A DNA stretch of 64,000 nucleotides, taken from positions 186,001 to 250,000 of the forward strand of contig NZ_AJHJ01000004.1 of assembly GCF_000257645.1 (NCBI RefSeq). Reading direction: 5' to 3'. Made by a program: the position numbers and the translations under genes. How positions within the stretch are numbered: the stretch's first letter is position 1; each line of letters starts with the position of its first letter. This DNA is from Serratia sp. M24T3. GTDB taxonomy: Bacteria > Pseudomonadota > Gammaproteobacteria > Enterobacterales > Enterobacteriaceae. Below, in pieces: positions 57,554-64,000 of this stretch. The notes under the pieces are model-generated. The model ran no database searches, was not told the DNA's origin, and saw only the letters and a program-made list of their open reading frames with translations.

Positions 57554-57907
57554 CATCCAATAGTTTAGGTATACTGTTGACTGAAATCGCACAATTTCGT
57601 TGAGCTTATGCAACTTTTTGTGCCGGGAAAGGCTTCTGAGTTTGACGCTGCGGCTGATTTAGCTTACAAGGGTTACCGAATTGAGCACCGAGATTTTTAT
57701 TTAATGCCAACGCGCTGTTAAAAACGTATGGTTTCCCTCCTGCGGCGCGCTATGTAATTTATTCGGTTGCCAAACTACCAGGAGTGTTGAGATAATTTTC
57801 ATCTGATCTCGCACTATCGCTCATGAGGTTTCAGTTTAGGTCCCGTCGCTGATTTGATTGGCGGGGCGGGTTATCATCAACGAATTGTCTTAGTAATACC
57901 GAAAAAC
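57554..57907 (+). promoter_or_regulatory. Gap hofQ/aroK with possible small ORF
   Basis: 354 bp that must hold the promoter of the aroK-aroB-damX-dam-rpe-gph-trpS string. It includes a 37-codon frame from ATG 57608 to TAA 57721 (starts MQLFVPGKASEFD, ends YLMPTRC) without a good ribosome site. No terminator hairpin is obvious after hofQ. Confidence 0.35.
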
Positions 57908-58429
57908 ATGGCAGAGAAACGCAATATCTTTCTGGTTGGGCCTATGGGTGCCGGCAAAAGCACTATTGGTCGACAGTTAGCTCAACAACTCAATATGGAG
58001 TTTTTTGACTCCGATCACGAAATTGAGCGACGTACCGGAGCTGATGTGGGCTGGGTATTTGATTTGGAAGGTGAGGATGGATTCCGCGATCGCGAAGAGA
58101 AAGTGATCAATGAGCTCACCGAAAAACAAGGCATCGTTCTGGCAACTGGTGGAGGTTCCGTTAAGTCTCGCGAAACCCGTAATCGCTTGTCAGCCCGCGG
58201 CGTCGTCGTTTATTTAGAAACTACAATTGAAAAACAGCTGGCACGTACACAACGTGACAAGAAACGTCCTTTACTGCAGGTAAGTTCACCGCCACGTGAA
58301 GTGCTTGAAGCACTGGCGGCGGAGCGCAACCCGCTGTATGAAGAGATCGCGGATGTGACAATCCGTACTGACGACCAAAGCGCCAAAGTTGTTGCCAATC
58401 AAATTATTAACATGATTGAAAGCAACTAG
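57908..58429 (+). CDS. aroK: Shikimate kinase I AroK
   Basis: Phosphorylates shikimate at O3 in aromatic amino-acid synthesis. 173 residues, as E. coli AroK. Walker [12 protein letters not shown] (9-19), [14 protein letters not shown] shikimate site, LATGGGSV. The ATG at 57908 (MAEKRN) is by homology; a frame from 57854 would add 18 unlike residues. Confidence 0.97.
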   Translation: MAEKRNIFLVGPMGAGKSTIGRQLAQQLNMEFFDSDHEIERRTGADVGWVFDLEGEDGFRDREEKVINELTEKQGIVLATGGGSVKSRETRNRLSARGVVVYLETTIEKQLARTQRDKKRPLLQVSSPPREVLEALAAERNPLYEEIADVTIRTDDQSAKVVANQIINMIESN

Positions 58430-58485
58430 TTATGGCATTCCACCACTGCCTGAGGGTGTAAGTTAAGAAGGTCATAGAGCACGAC

Positions 58486-59574
58486 ATGGAGAGGATTACT
58501 GTAACGTTGGGGGAGCGTAGTTATCCCATTACGATTGCCGCCGGATTGTTTAACGATCCGGCTTCTTTTATGCCTGTAAAGGCGGGTGATCAAGTCATGC
58601 TGGTAACAAACCAGACATTGGCACCTCTCTATCTGGACAAAGTACGTTCAGTGCTCGAGCAAGCAGGCGTTCGTGTTGATCAGGTGATCCTGCCTGATGG
58701 CGAACAGTACAAATCCCTGTCTGTTCTCAATGAGGTATTTTCTGCTTTACTGGAAAAGCCTCACGGTCGTGATACCACCCTCGTGGCACTTGGTGGCGGC
58801 GTAATCGGTGATTTAACCGGTTTCGCTGCGGCCAGTTATCAACGTGGTGTGCGCTTTATTCAGGTGCCTACCACGCTGCTTTCTCAGGTCGATTCTTCCG
58901 TTGGTGGCAAAACTGCCGTCAACCATCCGCTGGGCAAAAACATGATTGGGGCGTTTTATCAACCAGCCTCCGTTGTGGTCGATTTAGACTGCCTGCGCTC
59001 TCTGCCAGCCCGTGAGCTTTCGTCCGGTCTGGCCGAGGTTATCAAATACGGCATCATTCTTGATGCTGACTTCTTTGTCTGGCTCGAAAACAACATCGAT
59101 GCACTGCTAACGCTGGATTTCACCGCGCTGGCCTACTGTATTCGTCGATGCTGCGAGCTGAAAGCCGAAGTGGTTGCTGCCGATGAACACGAGCACGGCA
59201 TGCGTGCCTTGCTCAATCTGGGCCACACTTACGGCCACGCGATTGAAGCGGCCATGGGCTACGGCGTCTGGTTGCATGGCGAAGCTGTGGCAGCGGGCAT
59301 TATCATGGCCTGCTACACCGCACATCGCCTGGGGCAGTTTAGCCTTGAAGATATCGCACGCGTCAAATCTCTACTGGCACGAGCAGGTTTGCCTGTCAGC
59401 GGGCCTGAAGAGATGACTGCCGAATCTTATCTGCCGCACATGATGCGCGATAAAAAAGTGTTAGCAGGTGAACTGCGACTGGTTCTGCCTACGGCTATCG
59501 GGAAATCGGAAGTTCGTAAAGGTGTACCTCATGACATGGTTCTGGCGTCGATCGAAGACAGCCGTGTACCTTGA
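58486..59574 (+). CDS. aroB: 3-dehydroquinate synthase AroB
   Basis: NAD- and metal-dependent enzyme converting DAHP to 3-dehydroquinate. 362 residues, equal to E. coli. [21 protein letters not shown] (near 100), [20 protein letters not shown] and the zinc-ligand [22 protein letters not shown] are visible. It follows aroK by 56 bp. Confidence 0.98.
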   Translation: MERITVTLGERSYPITIAAGLFNDPASFMPVKAGDQVMLVTNQTLAPLYLDKVRSVLEQAGVRVDQVILPDGEQYKSLSVLNEVFSALLEKPHGRDTTLVALGGGVIGDLTGFAAASYQRGVRFIQVPTTLLSQVDSSVGGKTAVNHPLGKNMIGAFYQPASVVVDLDCLRSLPARELSSGLAEVIKYGIILDADFFVWLENNIDALLTLDFTALAYCIRRCCELKAEVVAADEHEHGMRALLNLGHTYGHAIEAAMGYGVWLHGEAVAAGIIMACYTAHRLGQFSLEDIARVKSLLARAGLPVSGPEEMTAESYLPHMMRDKKVLAGELRLVLPTAIGKSEVRKGVPHDMVLASIEDSRVP

Positions 59575-59600
59575 CATTCAGACGGGTTGGAGGATTTTAG

Positions 59601-60740
59601 ATGGACGATTTAACACCGGAAGACGATCTTAAGCCAGATACCAGCGACCGCCGCCCACAGCGCTCGCGCAAACCGTCTTCACAGGCACCCAAGCTTGCGG
59701 TCTCCCGTCAGTATTTAATGATTGGTATCGGCATTATCGTGCTGTTGCTGGTCATTTTAGGCATCGGTTCTGCGCTGAAATCCCCTAGCCAAAATGGCGC
59801 TGCGGCTCCATCTAACGGACCTAAAGATATTAACCTGTCTGGCAATAGCGGTGATGCGACTCCTGCAGCGGGCACGCCTGTTACTACACCAAACGCTCAG
59901 ACTCCGGCCGCCACTGCGCCGTCTGATGCCAATGCAGGTAATGCAGCTACCAACAGTGCAGCAGCAAACAATACTGCCATAAACAACAGTGCTGCAAATG
60001 ACGCCGCCAATGGTGCATCGCAACCGAAAAGCATTGGTCTGCCTCCTGTTTCCTCTACGCCAACTGACGCACAGCCGCAGGCTGATAATGGTCAGAAAGA
60101 GCGTGTTGACCTGCCGGGCGACATGAATGATGCGCTTTCCCAGCAGCAAGGGCAGGTTAATGCCGCCGCTCAGGATGGCATCAATGCCGCAGGCGCGCAG
60201 TCTTTGACCTCGTTGCCAACCGGTCCGGCTACCCTTAACGGCAGCCTGAAAGGTCGTTCAACGGTCACTATACCGCCGCATCAGGCCCGTCGTGCGCCAG
60301 AAAAAACCACTGCAGTCGAACATCGTAGCGAGCGTCGCGCCGAGCATGCAACGCCAGCTGCCCGTGCTGCCGAACCGGTTCGTAAGCCGGAATCCAGAAA
60401 ACCAGAGGCTGCTCACCAGGCCGCTGCACCTGCGCATTCTGCCGTTGAGTCAGGCAGCGTTGCCGCCCTCAAGTCTGCTCCGGGTAGCCATTTTACCCTG
60501 CAGCTTAGTGGTGCTTCGCAGTCGAACTCTTTGAACGCCTTTGCTCGCCAGCAGGGACTTAAAAACTACACCGTCTACCAAACAGAACGCGATGGTAAAC
60601 CGTGGTTCGTTCTGGTCAGCGGCAATTATGCGTCATCTGCCGATGCGAAGCGCGCGATAGCCAGTTTGCCTGCCGATGTTCAAGCGAAAAAACCGTGGGT
60701 CAAGCCTGTACACCAGGTACAGCAAGACCTTAAAAAATGA
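59601..60740 (+). CDS. damX: Cell division protein DamX (SPOR domain)
   Basis: Inner-membrane septal-ring protein. 379 residues (E. coli 428). Cytoplasmic basic N-terminus, TM at about 38-60 (YLMIGIGIIVLLLVILGIG), a long low-complexity linker rich in Ala, Asn, Thr and Pro (about 65-280), and a C-terminal SPOR domain (about 298-375, HFTLQLSGASQSNSLNAFAR, GKPWFVLVSGNYAS) that binds denuded septal peptidoglycan. The linker is shorter than in E. coli. It lies 26 bp after aroB. Confidence 0.95.
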   Translation: MDDLTPEDDLKPDTSDRRPQRSRKPSSQAPKLAVSRQYLMIGIGIIVLLLVILGIGSALKSPSQNGAAAPSNGPKDINLSGNSGDATPAAGTPVTTPNAQTPAATAPSDANAGNAATNSAAANNTAINNSAANDAANGASQPKSIGLPPVSSTPTDAQPQADNGQKERVDLPGDMNDALSQQQGQVNAAAQDGINAAGAQSLTSLPTGPATLNGSLKGRSTVTIPPHQARRAPEKTTAVEHRSERRAEHATPAARAAEPVRKPESRKPEAAHQAAAPAHSAVESGSVAALKSAPGSHFTLQLSGASQSNSLNAFARQQGLKNYTVYQTERDGKPWFVLVSGNYASSADAKRAIASLPADVQAKKPWVKPVHQVQQDLKK

Positions 60741-60819
60741 ATTTGATCTGTACGCGATGTGCTGTCTAAAACAGGGTACAATCCGCGGCTGTGAATTGTA
60801 TAAGTAGCTAACTGACGGC

Positions 60820-61632
60820 ATGAAGAAGAACCGCGCTTTTTTAAAATGGGCTGGTGGCAAATATCCGCTGGTTGATGACATCAAACGTTATCTGCCAGCG
60901 GGAGATTGTTTGATTGAGCCTTTTGTCGGTGCGGGTTCGGTGTTTCTGAACACCGATTATGACGCCTATATTTTGGCCGATATCAACAGTGATTTGATCA
61001 ACCTATACAACATCGTGAAAACGCGTCATGAGGAATTTATCCGTGACGCTCGCGAGCTTTTTACTCCAGAATTCAACCAGTCAGAGCTTTATTACCAGTT
61101 GAGAGGCGAATTTAACGCCTGTAACGACGTGTATCGCCGCTCTCTGCTCTTTTTGTATCTGAACCGCCATTGCTACAACGGTCTTTGCCGCTATAACCTT
61201 AGTGGATCTTTCAACGTGCCTTTTGGCCGTTACAAGAAACCTTATTTTCCTGAGGATGAGCTGCGCTGGTTCTCTGAAAAAGCACAGAATGCACAGTTTG
61301 TATGTGAGCATTACCAGCAAACTCTGTTGAAGGCGCAAAAAGGATCGGTTGTGTATTGCGATCCGCCGTACGTGCCGCTTTCGGCCACGGCGAACTTTAC
61401 GGCTTACCATACCAACAGTTTTAACCTGAATGACCAGCAAAATCTGGCCAATCTGGCAAAACAGCTTTTATCTGAGCGTCAGGTGCCGGTACTTATCTCT
61501 AACCATGATACCGAGTTGACTCGTGACTGGTATTCCTCTGCCACCTTGCATGAGGTTACGGCAAGACGGACTATCAGCAGCAATATATTGCAGCGCAGCA
61601 AGGTGATTGAGCTGTTGGCGTTATTTAGCTAA
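60820..61632 (+). CDS. dam: DNA adenine methyltransferase Dam
   Basis: Methylates adenine in GATC for mismatch repair strand choice, replication timing and gene control. 270 residues (E. coli 278). FLKWAGGKYPLV (7-18), AdoMet motif IEPFVGAGSVF (32-42) and the catalytic DPPY at 181-184 are at E. coli positions. Located 79 bp after damX. Confidence 0.97.
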   Translation: MKKNRAFLKWAGGKYPLVDDIKRYLPAGDCLIEPFVGAGSVFLNTDYDAYILADINSDLINLYNIVKTRHEEFIRDARELFTPEFNQSELYYQLRGEFNACNDVYRRSLLFLYLNRHCYNGLCRYNLSGSFNVPFGRYKKPYFPEDELRWFSEKAQNAQFVCEHYQQTLLKAQKGSVVYCDPPYVPLSATANFTAYHTNSFNLNDQQNLANLAKQLLSERQVPVLISNHDTELTRDWYSSATLHEVTARRTISSNILQRSKVIELLALFS

Positions 61633-61688
61633 AGCCACCTATGCTGACAGGTATTGGCCTGACTAAACGTAGAGAGTAGGAGAAACGG

Positions 61689-62378
61689 ATGAAAAATTTT
61701 TTGATTGCTCCGTCCATTCTGGCGGCTGACTTTGCTCGTCTGGGTGAAGATACCGTTAAAGCATTGGAAGCGGGCGGCGACGTCGTGCATTTCGATGTCA
61801 TGGATAATCACTATGTGCCGAATCTGACTATCGGGCCAACCGTGCTCCAGTCTTTGCATAAGTATCTGCAAGATAAAGGGATCAACAAGCCTATCGATGT
61901 TCACCTGATGGTGAAGCCGGTTGATAGCCTGATCCCACAGTTTGCAGAGGCCGGCGCGACCTATATTACCTTCCATCCGGAAGCCTCTCTGCACGTTGAC
62001 CGCACGCTGCAACTGATTAAAGAACACGGCTGCAAGGCGGGTCTGGTGTTTACGCCCGCAACGCCGTTGAGCTATCTCGATTACGTGATGGACAAGCTCG
62101 ACGTGATCCTGCTGATGTCGGTTAACCCTGGTTTTGGTGGTCAATCGTTTATTCCAGGAACCCTCGACAAGCTGCGTCAGGTGCGTCAGCGCATTGACGC
62201 CAGTGGTTATGATATTCGTCTTGAGATCGACGGCGGCGTTAAAGTCGATAATATCGCTGAAATCGCTGCCGCAGGTGCCGACATGTTCGTCGCCGGTTCG
62301 GCTATTTTCGGCCAGCCTGACTACCGTGCGGTGATCGACAAGATGCGCAGCGAGCTGGCTAAGGTTTCTCATGACTGA
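61689..62378 (+). CDS. rpe: Ribulose-phosphate 3-epimerase Rpe
   Basis: Interconverts ribulose-5-phosphate and xylulose-5-phosphate (pentose phosphate pathway). 229 residues (E. coli 225). Metal ligands in [14 protein letters not shown] (His34, Asp36), DVHLMV and LEIDGGVK; phosphate-binding GFGGQSF. It overlaps gph by 8 bp. Confidence 0.97.
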   Translation: MKNFLIAPSILAADFARLGEDTVKALEAGGDVVHFDVMDNHYVPNLTIGPTVLQSLHKYLQDKGINKPIDVHLMVKPVDSLIPQFAEAGATYITFHPEASLHVDRTLQLIKEHGCKAGLVFTPATPLSYLDYVMDKLDVILLMSVNPGFGGQSFIPGTLDKLRQVRQRIDASGYDIRLEIDGGVKVDNIAEIAAAGADMFVAGSAIFGQPDYRAVIDKMRSELAKVSHD

Positions 62379-63069
62379 CACGCTTTCTCCGCTAGGTGTC
62401 GCCTTTGACCTTGACGGGACACTGGTAGACAGCGCGCCGGGTCTGGCCGAGGCGGTAGATAAAGCGCTGGTCGACGCAGGATTATCCGCAGCGGGCGTTG
62501 AGCGAGTCAGCACCTGGATTGGCAACGGCGCTGATGTTATGGTCGAGCGCGCAGTGCGCTGGGCGGAGGGTGACCTTAGCTCTGAGTTCTGCCAAAAAGT
62601 GCGCGATAAGTTTGATCATTATTACGCACAAACTGCCGCTTCGGGCAGCACGCTTTATCCTCAAGTTAAAGAAACCCTGCATGCTTTGGCTGCGGCGGGC
62701 ATTCCGTTAGGGCTGATTACCAACAAGCCGACGCCGTTCGTTGCACCTTTGCTGGTTTCTTTGGGCATTGATGAGCTATTTTCCCAGGTATTGGGAGGTG
62801 ACGACGTCGTGCAGAAAAAACCGCACCCCGCGCCTCTGTACCTGATGCTGGCCAATCTAGGCCTGCGAGCCAGCGAGCTGGTGTTTGTTGGCGATTCCCG
62901 CAACGATATTCAAGCGGCGCAGGCTGCTGGTTGTCAGAGCGTTGGAATGACCTACGGTTATAATTACGGCGAAGCCATTGCGCTGAGTAAACCCAGTCGG
63001 GTTCTTGAACGCTTTGCCGACCTTTTGCCCCTCTTCGGGCTATCCCCTTTAAAGGATCAGGAAGCATAA
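62371..63069 (+). CDS. gph: Phosphoglycolate phosphatase Gph
   Basis: HAD phosphatase that removes 2-phosphoglycolate, a product of DNA 3'-end repair. 232 residues (E. coli 252). Motif [17 protein letters not shown] (9-24), motif [12 protein letters not shown], motif [17 protein letters not shown] and [17 protein letters not shown]. It overlaps the rpe end and precedes trpS by 3 bp. Confidence 0.97.
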   Translation: MTDTLSPLGVAFDLDGTLVDSAPGLAEAVDKALVDAGLSAAGVERVSTWIGNGADVMVERAVRWAEGDLSSEFCQKVRDKFDHYYAQTAASGSTLYPQVKETLHALAAAGIPLGLITNKPTPFVAPLLVSLGIDELFSQVLGGDDVVQKKPHPAPLYLMLANLGLRASELVFVGDSRNDIQAAQAAGCQSVGMTYGYNYGEAIALSKPSRVLERFADLLPLFGLSPLKDQEA

Positions 63070-63072
63070 AAA

Positions 63073-64000
63073 ATGAGTAAACCCATCGTCTTTAGTGGCG
63101 CACAACCCTCTGGTGAATTGAGCATTGGTAACTACATGGGTGCTCTGCGTCAATGGGTTAAAATGCAAGATGACTATGACTGCATTTATTGCATCGTTGA
63201 CCTGCACGCAATCACTGCACGTCAGGATCCTGCTCAATTACGCAAAGCGACTCTGGATACGCTGGCGCTGTACCTGGCCTGTGGTATTGATCCGAAGAAG
63301 AGCACCATTTTCGTTCAGTCTCACGTTGCCGAGCATTCTCAGCTGGGCTGGGCGCTGAACTGCTACACCTATTTTGGCGAGCTGAGCCGCATGACCCAGT
63401 TTAAAGACAAGTCGGCGCGCTATTCTGAAAACATCAACGCCGGTCTGTTTGACTACCCGGTGCTGATGGCGGCAGACATTTTGCTATATCAGACCAACCA
63501 GGTCCCGGTCGGTGAAGATCAGAAGCAACATCTTGAGCTGAGCCGCGATATTGCCGGTCGTTTCAACGCGCTGTATGGTGATGTTTTTGCCGTGCCAGAG
63601 CCGTTTATTCCGAAGTCTGGTGCTCGCGTGATGTCTTTGCAGGACCCGACCAAGAAAATGTCCAAGTCCGACGACAACCGCAATAACGTGATTGGCCTGC
63701 TGGAAGACACCAAGTCGGTGACCAAAAAGATTAAGCGTGCGATGACTGACTCGGAAGATCCACCGGTCATCCGTTACGATCAGGCGGCGAAACCGGGTGT
63801 GTCTAACCTGCTGGATATCCTGTCAGGCGTGAATGGTAAGAGCATTGCCGAGCTGGAAGCCGAGTTTGAAGGTCAAATGTACGGCCACCTGAAAGGCGCA
63901 GTAGCCGAAGCCGTTTCAGAAATGCTCACTGGTTTGCAAGAGCGTTATCACCAGTATCGTTCTGATGAAGTTTTCTTGCAGCAGGTGATGCGCGAAGGTG
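63073..64000 (+). CDS. trpS: Tryptophan-tRNA ligase TrpS (3' end outside window)
   Basis: Class I aminoacyl-tRNA synthetase; charges tRNA-Trp. The frame is open from ATG 63073 to the window end, 309 codons of about 334. Starts [20 protein letters not shown] with the HIGH-like signature, then [20 protein letters not shown] and the KMSKS motif in [12 protein letters not shown] (about 194-205). Last gene of the dam superoperon, 3 bp after gph. Confidence 0.97.
   Translation, partial: MSKPIVFSGAQPSGELSIGNYMGALRQWVKMQDDYDCIYCIVDLHAITARQDPAQLRKATLDTLALYLACGIDPKKSTIFVQSHVAEHSQLGWALNCYTYFGELSRMTQFKDKSARYSENINAGLFDYPVLMAADILLYQTNQVPVGEDQKQHLELSRDIAGRFNALYGDVFAVPEPFIPKSGARVMSLQDPTKKMSKSDDNRNNVIGLLEDTKSVTKKIKRAMTDSEDPPVIRYDQAAKPGVSNLLDILSGVNGKSIAELEAEFEGQMYGHLKGAVAEAVSEMLTGLQERYHQYRSDEVFLQQVMREG

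Noticed and set aside
61629-62525. 298-codon open frame antisense to rpe
   Set aside because: Covers rpe and the gph start; mirror-frame composition and no recognisable domain.

Overview
The window is chromosomal DNA from a gamma-proteobacterium of the order Enterobacterales. The backbone has the gene order familiar from the E. coli 74-77 min region: yhgN, asd, glgBXCAP, glpD, glpR/glpG/glpE, malPQ, nfuA, gntX, bioH, feoBA, yhgF, greB, ompR-envZ, pckA, hslO, hslR, yrfG, igaA, nudE, mrcA, hofMNOQ, aroKB, damX, dam, rpe, gph, trpS. Protein lengths match E. coli almost gene for gene. The rhaM end next to yhgN, the absence of malT, rtc and gntT, and the malonate decarboxylase cluster between bioH and feo suggest a Yersiniaceae-type genus (Rahnella, Ewingella or Rouxiella are plausible). 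The genus is inferred, not proven.

Layout. (1) 1-1.5 kb: the 3' end of rhaM, then a toxin-antitoxin locus with a gutted toxin gene, flanked by a perfect 95-bp direct repeat of the 3' end of yhgN, then intact yhgN. (2) 1.9-12.9 kb: asd and the five-gene glycogen operon (branching, debranching, ADP-glucose synthesis, chain elongation, phosphorolysis), which ends at a strong terminator. (3) 12.9-18.4 kb: aerobic glycerol-3-phosphate dehydrogenase glpD with a readable GlpR/CRP promoter, then glpR and glpG. glpE is separated from them by an AT-rich acyltransferase gene in opposite orientation. (4) 18.6-25.4 kb: maltodextrin phosphorylase and amylomaltase, the Fe-S carrier nfuA, gntX, and bioH.

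(5) 25.4-34.6 kb: an accessory block with a small periplasmic BhsA/YhcN-type protein and a complete mdcABCDEFGH-mdcR malonate decarboxylase cluster. This cluster holds the enzyme subunits, the prosthetic-group synthesis enzymes, a malonate carrier and a LysR regulator. (6) 34.7-43.0 kb: feoA-feoB (no feoC), tex/yhgF, greB, and the divergent ompR-envZ operon. (7) 43.1-50.0 kb: a FitAB/VapBC-type toxin-antitoxin pair joined to the end of pckA by a start/stop overlap, then hslO, hslR, yrfG and igaA. (8) 50.5-64.0 kb: nudE, mrcA, the hof operon for DNA catabolism or a type IV pilus-like machine (with hofO and hofP fused), and the aroK-aroB-damX-dam-rpe-gph-trpS superoperon, cut by the window end inside trpS.

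Most of the window is ordinary core genome. I did not find a clearly new large system. The points most worth a second look are the small toxin-antitoxin cassette that appears to have entered the 3' end of yhgN while restoring the gene, the antitoxin-toxin pair translationally joined to pckA, the HofO-HofP fusion, the acyltransferase that splits the glpEGR cluster, and several structured intergenic stretches.
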